DNA of 64,000 nucleotides, from contig NC_089541.1 in NCBI RefSeq assembly GCF_040115645.1, positions 4,464,001 through 4,528,000 of the forward strand, in the 5' to 3' direction. Source of the stretch: Euwallacea fornicatus (Eukaryota; Arthropoda; Insecta; Coleoptera; Curculionidae). The position numbers and the translations under genes are program-made. The notes beneath the pieces were generated by a model, which worked only from the letters and a program-made list of their open reading frames with translations, was not told where the DNA came from and ran no database searches. Below, piece after piece: positions 46,301 to 57,479 of this stretch (its first letter is position 1; each line of letters opens with the position of its first letter).

Positions 46301-49198
46301 GTGGAAGATTCGAATTTAATGGGCAAACCAGTTAGTACTGATTATCTAAATTTTGAATTAATTATTTCTATGACTAGGCTCTAAATTTATTGAATTTTTA
46401 GCTATAACACCATTCTTGGAAATAAAACTAATTAGAAACATATACTTAGAAAATACGTCACTTAAGCTGTTCTTAGGTAATATAATTACCAAATAATTGA
46501 ATCAGTTACTTGGCACACATCCTGAAGATACTGACGAGAATACTTATATTAATATGACTTGCATATGACCAATTGAACGATACAATTGACCGCAAAATAT
46601 TGACCGTTATTTGAACAGTTAAAACATTATAGGCGCGATCGTTTTCTACACATTTGGGAAAGACTAGAGGATTTCTATAAATCATATTAAAAATCTTCAT
46701 TGAGCTAAAAAACTTCGTATTTTGCGATAATTGTCGCTTAGGAAGTTGATGCAGCTGAACGTCATAATACAAATCTTAGTATTACTGACCTCCAAACTTT
46801 TTTTTTTGGACACCCAATAATCGTGTATTAATCAATCAATATATTTAGCTTTATAGACCCAAGTCAAAAATACACCTCAAAATAATTCATGTATAGACAT
46901 ACATTTTCGTAGAAGTAATGCTTCCCGTCAAAAAGTATTTTCCCCACAGGGATACTGAGGACAAACATCGTACCTCTAACCAATACAATCAATGCAAAGT
47001 AAATATACCTGGTAATAAAGTATTCAAATTCGTCAGATAGAACACGTGGCGCAAAACTCTCCCTGGGAATTTTTGCATTCAATATAGTCCGAAATTCATT
47101 ATTCACTCACAATCCCAAGAACTTACTCTGCTTCACTCTATTGATAAAACCGTCCTTACTGGTAGTATCATTCAAGTCACACCTGCATGACATTATATTT
47201 GTTTTATTAAAATTCATGAACAGACAGTTCACCACATGCGACGCACGTATGAGCCCCAAATTCTTGGTGACCATTGCAATGCACTCCCCACGAGCACGGC
47301 ACTGACAAATACAGTATATTTTCAGAGATGTTAATCCACGTTAAATTGTTGATATGTATCAAAAAAAGAATTGATCCAAATTAGAGTCCTGCGGTGGCTC
47401 ATAATCTACGCTTATCGCATCTGACAGAGGGGCCGATGAAATGTACCTTCTAATTCATACCTGACAAACAAGAGACACATCGTTCTAATGCTCTAACCCT
47501 AAACCCGTAGTGTTTCAGACTTCGATACGAAATGCTGTATTGCACACACAACGACTTTATTCAGTTTGAAGTACAAGAACTCCGTGAATGGAAAAAATTT
47601 CCCAATAGTATCTTTCTCTTTCCAGAAACCAAACTGTGTTGTGAGCAGAATACTGTACTTCTCAATAAAAGCGATTACCCCTTTCGTCTCCAACACCCTT
47701 TCGACAATTTTTTTCGTAGAGGTATATGAGTAGGATGATTGTCTGAGAAGGCGAAACCCTTTTTCTTTGTGCAATGGAACAGCCAAGGCAGTCTTGAAAA
47801 ATGCGACAAAACCATCATTTATAAACAAACAACTCACTAGAGATTAAAGTCTTGGCATTTGAAACTCTGATTAAATTAATGTTCTCAAGGGCTTTTAAGG
47901 CATAACTAATGGTAAAGTGTAGATGGTGGGTAAACGTAAATGGTGGTAAGTAGATAGATTAAAGTTCTAAAATATGTCAATGTGAAGAGTTAGGAATTCC
48001 AACTAGAGTCCAAAACTGAACCGTGACAAAGGATTAATTGAGCAATAGCCGATATATGTCGAATCATCTGCGTTTTCACTTTCATATTTTAATATTCTCT
48101 GCCAAGAGATTACGTATGTATTAATCATGTCTTACAATGACATAAAAAGGTGCATTAAAAATACTTTGTAAAACAATTGCGTGAAAACTAATCATAAACA
48201 ATATAATTATCCAAATGCAAACAATATTCCTCTATCAAAAAAGCAGTTTGAAATTTAAAGAAACCCACTATAAACACACGAAACGGTCTCAAATACAATA
48301 ATAATTATTCATAACAAGACATGCACAATTTAGAAAATCATCATCCGTTACGATTAATGATAAAATTTGCTATCTTATACAGGTAAACTATTAGTCACTG
48401 TTTGTAAATTTCAGGTAAATACTACAGTAAATAATTAATTAGTCACATTTTCTACGTACAACAAGAATATAGCTGATACAAAATTTCAGATAATTGAGTA
48501 TATTCTAGATATGGCTAAATGAATAAATATAAATTAATGAATATAAATGCTTGTAAGAATAGTGTAACCAAAAAGCTATAATCTATTTGAAGTGTAAAAA
48601 TTATCATAATATAAAATCTAAATGGGATCTAAGAAACGAAAGAATTACTAATCGATGAGTCAACAGAACGGACTGGAGATTAGAGATAATTGATAAAGTC
48701 ACTGTTATCAATTTATTTTTTTATAGTTTTTTTTTCAGTTTAGATACCTAACGTCATAAAAAAATTACATACGATTTTATAAATAATAAAATAGGAGTAA
48801 AGTCTTCTAAAATGGTCCCGCTGATATTTAGCTACTGATAATGCGTTAATACAACAATAAAAAAAAACGTAATAAAAACCGGATAAATGCAAGAAAAACG
48901 GACTTTTAACCCAAAGTGGGTATTTGGCCCAACGTTCATCGTTTCCAGACGACCGCCAACTCAAAGAAGAAATCATTGACAATTCAAGCAGGTGTAGAGG
49001 TTTTCATGTATTCAAGAATTAGCAGTAAATTCGAGAGCGAGGTCACCAGGATTTATATATGACTTTAGTACGTGCTTGGGTTGGATAATTTTTGGGATAA
49101 TACCGCTACGAATGATTAATTTGAAAAAAGGACTTACCACTTTTATTATCTAGAATGTCATGGTATTTATCCACAACACTTGTAACCAGATGAGCCAT
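25339..49198 (-). CDS. very-long-chain fatty acid elongase (ELOVL family)
   Basis: This ER multi-pass enzyme catalyses the condensation step of fatty acid elongation (malonyl-CoA plus acyl-CoA to 3-ketoacyl-CoA). Coding exons on the minus strand are 49198-49138, 30691-30501, 30361-30281, 30228-30066, 30010-29694 and 25509-25339. Phase is continuous (984 nt, 327 aa, usual for insect ELOVL4/7-like proteins). All hallmark motifs are present: KFTEFLDT (123-130, KxxExxDT), the histidine box HVIHH (146-150), HIIMYFYY (180-187) and TSFQMLQ (207-213). The protein ends in KKID, a KKxx-type ER retrieval signal. The first coding exon has an acceptor (TTTCAG) at 49209-49207, eight bases before the ATG, so at least one 5' UTR exon lies further right. 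Intron 1 is 18.4 kb and full of transposon relics; the last intron is 4.2 kb. Which ELOVL subgroup it belongs to I cannot say. Confidence 0.96.
25600..26223 (-). mobile_element. LINE reverse transcriptase relic
   Basis: Three neighbouring minus-strand pieces together resemble a Jockey-like reverse transcriptase. 26200-26070 gives GLGEIPVRTFKRFF and then FKKGEADSTCNY. 26030-25870 gives LAKMVETAVRR, NYLCKHNLPLGTQFGF and SISDVLFD. 25860-25640 gives an FCDSIKAPDYVCYETL-like block, the degenerate form of D-x-x-KAFD-x-V-x-H-E-x-L. Frames shift and stops occur between blocks, so it is inactive. It is in the same orientation as the elongase gene that contains it. Confidence 0.75.
26479..26614. repeat. 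inverted pair of hammerhead-like motifs
   Basis: On the minus strand (26516-26479) the sequence reads GGTGATGCC, GAAGTA, GGC, AAAAC, ACGTGTCACC. On the plus strand (26578-26614) it reads CCTGATGATGA, ACTAATT, GAAAC, ACATATCTGTGACC. Both share the layout GATG - short stem - (G/A)AAAC - A/C-rich - GTGACC/GTCACC. The plus-strand copy keeps the CTGATGA and GAAAC core of hammerhead ribozymes, which occur in Penelope-like and related retroelements. Function is inference only. Confidence 0.35.
26790..28070 (-). pseudogene. relic resembling insect DUF7869-type transposon-like proteins
   Basis: Scattered minus-strand blocks match a protein family repeated in insect genomes. HIKSFPREVNHYSRKKLSKE comes from about 27975-27900, then an SDNCIGQNKNKI-like block near 27340, then FHISGHSFLTCDRD at 27240-27195, and a downstream block around 27000-26830 including FFDSEEWTACNVLKK. 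The spacing and order fit one gene, but stops and frame changes occur throughout, so it is broken. The family is recalled as containing an RNase-H-like domain, and I name DUF7869 from memory; the exact class is uncertain. Confidence 0.55.
27787..27836. repeat. perfect 23-bp-arm hairpin with 4-base loop
   Basis: The left arm 27787-27809 (from TTGGAAAATCC to CAACCACA) is exactly complementary to the right arm 27814-27836, separated by the loop CAGA. It lies inside the DUF7869-like relic in the last elongase intron. Confidence 0.95.
32459..33854 (-). mobile_element. Tc1-like DNA transposon, decayed
   Basis: The ends carry a shared inverted word: ATTTAAATAATTTTTAG and GTATGCATGTTT on the left (about 32475-32500), matched in reverse at about 33823-33850 by GGTATGCCTGTTT and its AT flank. 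The outermost bases and target duplication are not clear, so borders are approximate. Inside, on the minus strand, is a broken Tc1-type transposase. Confidence 0.7.
32575..33635 (-). pseudogene. Tc1-like transposase (DD34E type), broken
   Basis: The frame begins MPRRRMQQNFHQ and soon meets a stop. Recognisable blocks follow: IVFSDESRYCLCMHDGR (first catalytic D), then QDNARTHVAKVGMDFFQQNA (second D), then SPDLSLIEHVWD (catalytic E, 34 residues after the second D), ending in RVQECMSRRGDR. The codon just before QDN is TAG, apparently a mutated CAG, and several frame changes occur upstream, so no active enzyme is encoded. It is oriented like the host elongase gene. Confidence 0.8.
33948..35368 (+). 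mobile_element. Tc1-like transposon with long terminal inverted repeats
   Basis: The left end CATTGACTCCCTAAAATATT (from 33948) and the right end TATTTTAGGGAGTCACTA (to 35368) are inverse copies. The similarity continues inward for about 145-150 bp, roughly 85% by eye, including the shared AATTAGGAAACGGGACTT. TA flanks both sides (33946-33947 and 35369-35370), as expected for Tc1/mariner insertion. The length is 1421 bp. Transposase pieces lie inside on the plus strand. Confidence 0.9.
34264..34942 (+). pseudogene. Tc1-like transposase (DD34E type), broken
   Basis: An N-terminal helix-turn-helix-like part (KKVSQETMRKCIKANGF) is followed by a frame change near 34425-34445. Then come VIFADESKFNVFGSDGR (first D), PTVKHGGGSV and a stop in the place of the conserved tryptophan region. 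Next are GELEFIDGTMD and a second frame with YQDNDPKHNATIV (second D) and FPDLNRIENVWQ (E), giving D34E spacing when counted from the first D of QDND. At least two disruptions show it cannot make a full transposase. It is antisense to the host gene. Confidence 0.85.
36127..37821 (-). mobile_element. Tc1/mariner (IS630-like) element, decayed
   Basis: The left end CACGGTGGCCGATTGGAAAT (36127 on) and the inverse right end CAGGGTGGCCGTTTGAAAAC (from 37821 leftwards) match over about 27 bp. They are flanked by TA at 36125-36126 and 37822-37823. Inside the termini, the words AGCCTAAAATGTT and its inverse near 36225-36240 and 37712-37726 extend the relationship. The length is 1695 bp. It contains minus-strand transposase remains. 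Confidence 0.85.
36560..37450 (-). pseudogene. mariner-type transposase remnant
   Basis: On the minus strand, the first part (37440-37194) encodes a helix-turn-helix region: SARMLEVLPDVKRTSVQVIL and then KYKFHPYTIHLVQELNEDDF. This is the familiar layout of an insect transposase family linked to ACAGGGTGGCC-type ends. The C-terminal part appears at about 36690-36640 as LDDLRQRIIEK. The catalytic middle is scrambled by stops and frame changes, so it is non-functional. Confidence 0.75.
38774..38957. repeat. hairpin with 55-bp arms
   Basis: The left arm 38774-38828 and right arm 38903-38957 are complementary at 53 of 55 positions (mismatches only at the CG/GA pair after ATCGAAC). They are separated by a 74-bp spacer. 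The arms contain AATTTGATCAAAATCGAAC and AAATAAGGGAGTTGCAGC. It may be the left part of a non-autonomous Tc1-type unit ending at 39204. Confidence 0.9.
38960..39204. mobile_element. single Tc1/mariner-type terminus
   Basis: The sequence GTACGGATACTTTTTTGAGTG followed by ACTG at 39204 and then TA reads inverted as TA/CAGTCACTCAAAAAAGTATCC. This is a typical Tc1/mariner terminal sequence beside a TA target. I could not find the opposite end within the surrounding few kilobases, so the element is probably truncated. The left border given is arbitrary. Confidence 0.5.
41580..42810 (+). pseudogene. pogo/Jerky-like transposase relic
   Basis: Near 41590-41720 the plus strand encodes LRLSEKNNIVKSLENSVSVT then LSKKCSIAKA, the CENP-B/pogo-type N-terminal DNA-binding helix-turn-helix. 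At 42010-42060 comes FLLDNGPSHPLVENL, a DDE-domain aspartate block. After a frame change at 42058-42276 comes IIAFYMPPNVTPLIQSMDQN. The tail near 42680-42800 reads DDLLVLRKYGDRALQKNL. Several stops and frame shifts break it. The terminal repeats were not found, so the limits are those of the recognisable coding remains. Confidence 0.75.
44870..45477 (-). mobile_element. Ty1/copia retrotransposon relic (gag and protease part)
   Basis: The frame 45476-45225 encodes MPSSYAPLKADMKPISDG, then LLLEHEEYLKRKNVNTS and SHCYFGKQ. This resembles the end of a copia-type Gag polyprotein, with a damaged zinc knuckle (CYFGK where CYFCK is expected). Further along the minus strand (45140-44900) are LGCNKHIIRKFLHGKKK and LTNLISSSIAYEW, similar to the protease region that follows Gag. 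A stop at 45225 and later frame changes break it. No LTRs were recognised. Confidence 0.6.
46880..47837 (-). mobile_element. LINE reverse transcriptase relic
   Basis: Minus-strand blocks in the right order are FKTALAVPLHKEKGFRL, then STKKIVERVLETK, then IEKYSILLTTQFGFWK (47790-47620). These match the start of a Jockey-like reverse transcriptase domain. Further along come FGSILFLIHINNLTW near 47390-47340 and FNKTNIM near 47210. The remaining portion to about 46880 decays into short frames. It is in the same orientation as the elongase gene and different in sequence from the relic at 25600-26223. Confidence 0.75.
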
Positions 49199-50952
49199 CT
49201 TGAAATCTGAAATTAAAATAAAAAAATAATTAACCACTATGACTCAAATAAATTCCATATTATTTATACAGTTTCGACATGGAAACGTGCATTAGTGTCC
49301 TTTTAGTAGTTGCACTTCAAGACAAAATTAAATATAATTAGAGAGCCGTTTATTACGTTAGGTAATTAATTGCAGATAGGATACATATAAGCTTAGTAAT
49401 CGTTTCAGAATGAAATTAGCGAATTATTAATGCCCACACTGGGAAATTTGTAAAACAGAAAGTATTTTTTAAGTTAAAAGTGAATCAATTAACAAGTCAA
49501 ATCAAAAGATTTCATTAAAAAAATATCCGTCATGCTAGTGCAAAAGAAAAGCAGGTTACATCACAAAGATAGGTATGTAGGTCATCAAGATAGTAGTTAG
49601 TAGTATATTATACATTTTGTATAGTTTGTTTAAACTATTTTTACTTTCTTATACATCTATTCTATAAAATAAATAATTCATTCACACAACTTGTTACGTC
49701 GATTTGAGATTGCACATTCGACTTTTTCAGAAGAAAGAGCATTTCAGAATCAGGTGCATTCATTTCGGATCTGATTAATATGATAATCTGCAAATCGTAT
49801 CTAGATAAAAACATGATGAACCATAACTATCGACAAAAGTAATTGCAATCGAATTTATTTTTACATATCAAAACATCTTAAATACAATAAATGCACGTGC
49901 GAGTTCACTGTAAGCAAATCTATTCTTTCTAAAGAATTATTTTCTGCATTAGTGCTGTTACTTCTCACTCTTCAAGTAAACGTACATAGGTGGATTTTAA
50001 CAATTGAAATTTAGAATGTTCATCAATTGAAGTAACGCACATGTTGTTAATTGGTGAGCTAGCAGCTAAAATAGGTGATTTGAGATGAATATGTGGTACA
50101 CCAGATAATTAATCAATTTATTTTAATGATATTAGAATGGAATTAATACAAAACATATTAATTAGGTAATTAACGGCTACATTTTCAGATATTTACACCC
50201 AATAAAGAAAAAGTCGCTTAATTGGTAAGTATAATGAGGGTAGTAACCAAAAGCCAGTGGCAAAACCCTTTGCTGTTCAAAATATGGCTACAATATATGG
50301 GTCAGAAATGAGGTATGATAAATTATTGGAAAATGTTACGGGATTAATTCGTATTAATGGGTCCATTTTGAACCCAAACACATATCCACTAGGCAAATAT
50401 GAAACAACAATTCAAAACTAACCGTTAAAATATATCAGGTAATAAAGTCACTTCACCTATTGGTTTCAACTAAGAATTTATAATACATCATTTTTTCTTC
50501 TAATTAATGATTAAACCTAACCAGTACTTTAGGTAAAGCTACCCCGAAAAGTGTCCTTAAGTTTTCCTTTATTCTTATTGCCAATATGCGTGTGCATTAT
50601 TAAATAGCGTAACGAAATGTTTCTTTTCAACACCTGGTAATCAATCTAGCAAATATGCCAAACAATAACGTATTTATTTTATTTCATTCAACTAAATGTA
50701 TGGCTTGCAATTTTATTTGGAACAAGGTCAGTGTTTACAGACTTGATTAGAAGCAAAATAGATCACTTTATACAGGTATTTCAGAATCAAGATCAGCATA
50801 AACTATTTCCTAACTTGGTATGATGGTTGTACCAGTATTTTAAATAGAGAAATAATAAATGACTTGTTAAAAAAAATAGCAAATAAACTACCTATTGTAA
50901 TTAATATTTCTTAAAAATACTACCTTGGAACTTGAGTTAAAACACAAATATG

Positions 50953-50967
50953 CCCCCCCCCCCCCCC
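50953..50967. repeat. poly-C run of 15
   Basis: Fifteen consecutive C bases lie in an otherwise strongly AT-rich intergenic or intronic region. Confidence 0.95.
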
Positions 50968-53900
50968 AACAATCTTCCAAAAACATCTAAAAAAATCAAT
51001 TTATTTATTATTCCTTACCAAGCTAGTGATTAAATTATAATGTTATTTATGTGCATATTATTACATACAATTACCACTATTTTTCGAATATTTTTAGTTG
51101 AATCACAACAGCAATGATCGTTCAGGAGTCGTTTTTAAAAAATAATTCCGGATAATAAATAAATGTTAAAAACTTTTCCATGTCAAGGGAATTACCTTGT
51201 AGTTTACTTGTGCAAATATCTATTAATATAATAAGGTATATTAATTAAATTAAGGTACACCTTATTCCATCTTACATCTTGTCCAAGACCTAAGTTCCTA
51301 TAGAAACAATGATGTTAGAATTGCGAGATTGAGATATTTCCATAAAAAGTATATTAACATTAAATTGTAATTTCACTTTGTGTGAAACCAACAGATACGA
51401 GAAAACGAGATATCAAAGCAAAAGCCATGAATGGTCAATAGGGTGTCCTTTTTAAGTTTATACCATGGTTTGTGCACTTTATCTCATACCTGACTCACTG
51501 CACCAGAAAAAAATTACCTTAGAAATGTCTGAAAGCTTGTCCAATACGTATCTATTTGCTTATTAAATTATTGATATCAAATATCCATATTTATGCTTTT
51601 CTTGAACTTGACCACTCAATATTGTTTACACTTCTAACACTTCATGATAGCGTTCTGTGTATTAAATTGGATTTGAAAGGCTTTGACGATTCAGAAATTA
51701 AAAAATAAAAGCAACATCTTTACTATCTCTAGGTTTGAATGTAGGAAACCCGGATAATTCGTAAATGCTTCTGGACAACACATATTTTAGATTCGAATCC
51801 AAAATGAGAACTGCGCTTGTCCAAATGGGGTTTTCAACCATGCTGACACAATTTCAAGATAGATAAGAACAAATCTTTTGGCCCCCTATAACTCAGAAAT
51901 GAAAAACATTAGGACTGAGGTTCATCTGAACCATCCACATTAAACTGTGCTTGACTATTTCTGAAGTTTTCATAATAAAATCTGGGCCAACCTCTATATT
52001 TTATTTTACCAAATTTTATTATACCATATAATTGGTAAATTTTCTCGTGGAATAAAATATCAAGAGGTAGATCACTTTCGAATTTTTGTACACCAAAGTA
52101 TTTAGAAAATACGTTCGAAATACTTTATAATACCTAAAGCGTACACATTTCGATGTACACAAAAATATCTCGGCGATCTCTTCTTCAATTTACCAATTAA
52201 GTCGTGAACAATTCTATAATTAATGGGTCCTTCTTCTAGGTCCAAGATATGGCCCCTGGGCTCGCCCACGGCCTAAATATTTTCTTAATCAAAAATCAAA
52301 AAGCTGCTTATGATTTTGTTTTATTAACCGGCCTAAACATTATGCTGCTAAATAAAGCACACATCAAAACTTCTATCAAAGTTTAGACTAAAACCTGATT
52401 TACGCACAAATCCACATCAAATAAATAAATTAGTTAGTTACCTATTTTACAGACACTTGTGAAATTTTATAAACAAATAATTGAACAGCTTCTCAGCACT
52501 GTATAGTGAGATTTGAGGCATGGTTTTCCATTGGTAAAATCAATAAGAATAAATTACACTCAAAATAGAGTATTTGCCACAAGGCAGCTTAAAAAGTAAA
52601 AAAAAAATAAGTAAAAAAGTTAAACTACTGTTTCCAGGAAAGCGATGTAAACGTATTCGTCTTTTTTATTTAGTAGAGTTCGAAAGGCACTCTAAGTCTG
52701 CAGAAAAAGTGATTTACCTGTACCACTTCCGCAGTAATTGCCCTCTGATTCGGCAGGAAGCCAGGTTCAGGTTATTTCGTAAAATCATTAACAGCAACTA
52801 AGATGTATTTATACCTTTTGGTATTTCCATACATTTGACACCCACACTTTAAATTTATGACAACCATATTTCACTTTTAGGGTGTAAATTGGTTCCTATT
52901 CTTATATGCAAATAAATTGTTCATTAAACATATACCTAATCCTATTTTGAAATAATTGTGTGGTATTTTCTAACATTTGAGGTGTGATATTTCAACAAGC
53001 GCGCATAACGCTGACATAGCACAGTGTAAGCGTACTAATGGGGCACAATAAGGGTAAATTACAGTTTATTAATATCGAGAAGTTCTAGATGTAACTATTA
53101 AGAGAAATTTGACGAAACTAAACACATGTCTTCGAGTGTAAAATTTTGATTTGAATTGGAAATTGGATTAGTCTATTTTAAGAAAGATTTTACCAAATTG
53201 AACTTGTAGCACTGCCGAGATAAGAGATTTTTTTTTAGCATTATTATGGATTATCAATTTCAACGAAAAAATGTTTCAAATAAAAGTATTGTTACTGTCA
53301 ACAAAGAACTCGAATCTCCAAAAAAAATTGGATGTTTTATTTGAAAAAACGAAGTTGACCCCGAAAGACTTGTAAAAATGACCTTGGGAAAAAATTGATA
53401 GTGTAAACAGTTTAAGCCTCTGAAAATAAAAAATACTTTATTGAAACATTGGATTTTTTTGAAGATCTCAAATTCAAAATAAAATATTTACTTGTAACAA
53501 TTATTTTGATGGGCGGTATTTCCTTTCTAACTAATCAACCATTAATAATAATAAAGTAGCCATTAAGAATTATTAATAATTGCTCATAATAATTGAGAAT
53601 AATCTGTGTTTTTTGAAATTATTAGACACTTTCTACAAGTGAATTGTAACCAATTATTATTCTAAGAAAGTGAGAGACACAAGACTCTACAAAAGAGTTT
53701 GTAGATCAAATATAGATTTGTAATTATACTAGGCACTTTAATACCCTAAGTTTGAAGAACAAGGTATTGGCACACTAGGAGATGTATGCATTAAGATCAA
53801 GTTGTTGAACCTGTTTAAACTTGGTTCACCTAAATCTGACTTGTAAATTTTTTGGTTCATAAGTTAATAAGAAAAGCATTACTGTCATAATAATAGCAAT

Positions 53901-55726
53901 CCAAGCAACTATCTGCTATAAACACATTTTTTTTTACTTGTATTCCTAATGCATGTGGATCAGATTTAGCAGAATGAAACTTACACCATGATTAAACAAC
54001 TCCACATAAAAGGCATACTGAGATATTTATGGATTTTTACCAACATGTCAAAGTTATTTTCTAGCCAAAATCAATATAGAAAAACAATAATGATTCAAAT
54101 CTCGGTTTAGTTAGAATTTCAATTAAACCTGAATCAATTTGTGAATCATGACTGTACAAGGTGGCACATTTTCAATTAATTTATGTGACATTGGCAAAAC
54201 TATAACAGATAGATGATATCTGATGCCACACTCTGGTCTCAAAAGAAAAATTACATTGGTATGTTATATGTTATATATATTGGTATTATGTATCACTGTT
54301 TTATAGTTATCTTGATTTATTCTTGCTATATAGGGTGTTTTGCAAGTCTTCTATTTAAAAGAAAGCAATGTATCTTAGCTATTATAGATGAGACAAATGT
54401 TTAAACAATGTTTTAGAGATTTTGAGTTAAACTTGAATTGCTAGTATAACATTTTTGCTCCATGTGCATATAAGGTTGTATTTTTTTTAATGGGGCTTCA
54501 TAAGCATATATTATTAAATATTTTGAATTGTCCCATGAATAGTTCTCAAAGAAGCAAATAATTTTTTTATTATGAGTTTTATTTATTGTGGCTAAACTGT
54601 ATGATATAAAAGATAATTAATGGGGCAATAGAGGTCTACATCAGAAAATCTTCTGGGTAGCATTTATTATTATGAGAAAACTGAAAAGGTGCCTGATCTG
54701 TGCTAAGTGTTAAATATAACTACATACATGCCAGTACAGTACAGATACAAATATCCAAGAAATATGGACACTGCTTGGAAAATGTCAAATTTACAAGGCT
54801 AAAAAGGCCTAGTTCATAGCTTATTGGTTTCCTAGGAAACCATTCAGCTTTACAGCACTTCAACTCATTTGTTTTTGTTTATAAAAAAATGGATGCCATA
54901 TTTGTAAATGATAAATCAATTGATAAGAGGTAGTACGAAACTTGGATTTCTTTAATAAAATATACAATGTAAGTCCGTAATTATTTAAAGTGCCCAGACA
55001 GTTACTGGTCTTTTTGTTACTTAATACTTTGTTAGATTTTCTAACAGAAATATCAATAAATTAAATAAAAACTTAAAAGAGAACCGCAAGAACGAAACGA
55101 CATAACCTACTTTCGGTCAGACAAATTTCCAATCCAAATTCAGGATGAGGGTGTGTCAAGAGAACCATGCAAACGCCAGCAGATACTTTATTATCTAATA
55201 TACACTAATTACTACATCCATATAAAATTATAATCTTACCTTTAATATCTTTTTCAGACAATAACAATAAAGTTTTTACGAAATAAATCACAGGCAGATG
55301 TATAGCACAAATCCAGGTTCCCAGGTCAGGACGCCAGGAGAGATTAAAAAACTAGGTTTCGCTGGCACCGGTTAACTTAACCCCTAAAAAACAGACCTCC
55401 GGACACCGAGATCACTGGGGCGGAGGTGACTTCGTACGGTAAGGAATTCGCAATTTTTTTACTGTTTATCACTGATTTGAACACATTATGGTCTGTTAAT
55501 TATTACTTATTTTGGGCGTGTTTGAGTCACACCAACACCTACTGTTGGTTACGTTACGCCGGTATGCACCGTCGCACTTCTCGACGTTTCTATTTCTATC
55601 AAATTCCGCTATTCGTTCGACGAAATGTGAATACAAACCGCGCCGACTATAGGGAAGGATGCTACAACATTTCTGAGGCCGTCTGCCTCTTGAGTTATAT
55701 ATCTTTTGCTCGACGGAAAAGCACGA

Positions 55727-55762
55727 ACTGAGTCGACGCACGTTGCTGCTTGTGTGACGTCA
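55727..55762 (-). promoter_or_regulatory. candidate elongase core promoter: initiator, MTE-like element and CRE
   Basis: On the minus strand, TCAGT at 55731-55727 fits the arthropod initiator, giving a start at about 55729. The word CGAGC falls at +18 to +22, the position of the motif ten element in fly promoters. A perfect CRE/ATF palindrome TGACGTCA lies at 55762-55755, about 26-33 bases upstream, where a TATA box would otherwise sit. The block is locally GC-rich. It would give the elongase a leader exon followed by an intron of about 6 kb. No transcript evidence is available here. Confidence 0.4.
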
Positions 55763-57479
55763 TAAGAAACAAACAATTCGTCATTAAAGTCATTAAATTT
55801 TCCTGCGAGTGCTCGCTTTTCCCACTCTTTTACTTCACTTTGACCCCTTATTTAATCGAACATTATTAGGTTCGCCTCTGACTGCACTTTTTTTAGTTAA
55901 AAGTTTTAGTTTTTATCAAAAATTTTACAAGATAGTAAATCACAATATGAAGTAAATCGACAGAAGATGAAAGAAACATCAGTACCCAGTACTAAGGTCT
56001 GGTAGCGGTAGTACGGTAGCGCTAGTTATTAACAGTTAGAGCGGATGTCCGCTCATATACCGGGTTAGTCCGAATTGTTATCGATTAACCGAAAACTTTA
56101 AAATCAGATCTGTAGTCAACCAGAAAAGCTTGTTACCGATCTGCACTGAAATGCAGTTTCATTTTTTTTAAACCTATTGTCAGTCGCTGCCAAAATTTTT
56201 CAATAATAGATACTTCGTGTTTTTGAAGATTATTCGGAGTTGAATTCGTCTATAAATTCGCGTTTCTTTATGCCTTTTATGTGATACTTCAACCCGTAAC
56301 TAAACCAGATACTTTTTATAGTTTGGATATCTCTTAACCTGAATAAAAAGAGGCAACCCAAAGTCCCCCTTTTTTAATTTTTATATTATAAATCTCAAAT
56401 ACAAAAGTTACAGGTTTTCGATGGATCTCTTTGAAACCTTAACTGTTATTTATAGACAGTGTCTCATAAAAAAGCAGTGTCGTCTTAGGTTCTATGCAAA
56501 ATTCTAAGCAGATTTCATGTAGTGTTTCCTATGCCTAAGTTCAAATGTTTTCATACCAAAAACCATGAAAAATGAAAATCATCACCTAATATAGCTTTTA
56601 TTTTTTCAATTTAAGGTTTTTTCAAAATAGCTACTATAAAAATCGTTACTAATAAAAAAGGTCAGCCAACTTGAAATATTAAACATATGTATACATTAAT
56701 GGTTTTTAAATAAAGGTGGTTTGCTTCATTAGTTATAAGTCCGAAATTATTCTAAGGGCTTTTAACAAACAACAGCTTATTTATCTTTAGGTTCTACAAT
56801 GTCGAAATTTTTCAAATTTTTACAATAGAAGTAGATAGATTATATAGAACTATCTTAGTTTTTAATGATAAGGGAAAAAATCAACGTAATGCCCAAAAAA
56901 TAAATCGTGAAAGTTGAGAGCAAGTATGTTTTCGATATCCTATTTTCGTTTTAATATCCTCAGCCAATCGACCAAAACAGATGCATTAATTTCCAACAGA
57001 AGTACTATTCAGGCAGTAAATTCTAATATTTAATACCTGAAGTCGTCGAACGTACCGAAACAAAAAAACCCCTAATGTGTTTATACAGTACCCGAATACA
57101 AGTTTGGAAATTTTATACATAGGTGTGTACTCGTCTGAATTAGTGTTTTGTTCGGTGTTCAGTTCACTTTATCTTTCATTGATTGTACGGTGAAATAGTC
57201 AGGTTTAGAAGTAGCTTTTCATGCATTTCATATTATAGCTTAAACGACCGTTACACTCACACTCAAATGAGTGCGACTACTATTTAAACGTATGGAAGTA
57301 TAGTATTCACTTTAGTGCCAATACACTTATTACTTTTGAATATCTTAAATTTTTATCTTTGCTTTGCTTTAGGGGAGCCTGAGTAGCATTATATTATGAA
57401 ACGGCGTTTAGAATCAACATCTAAATTCCTGCGCCAAATTATAATACACATATATGTACATATAATATAACAATTTATA

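Larger units (their letters stand above)
30692..49137 (-). other. 18.4 kb first intron of the elongase coding region
   Basis: The intron splits the Gly/Asp junction codon after residue 20 (donor GTAAGT at 49137, acceptor TTCTTTCAG near 30692). It carries at least seven recognisable transposon relics from different classes, listed separately. Between them, 30700-32450, 39210-41550, 42830-44860 and 47860-49130 look like plain AT-rich DNA, with an AT-only simple repeat around 41375-41430. Confidence 0.85.

Noticed and set aside
55426..55741. Overlapping 101- and 81-codon frames on opposite strands
   Set aside because: Both lie in the GC-richer putative promoter block, where stop codons are rarer; neither has a recognisable domain.
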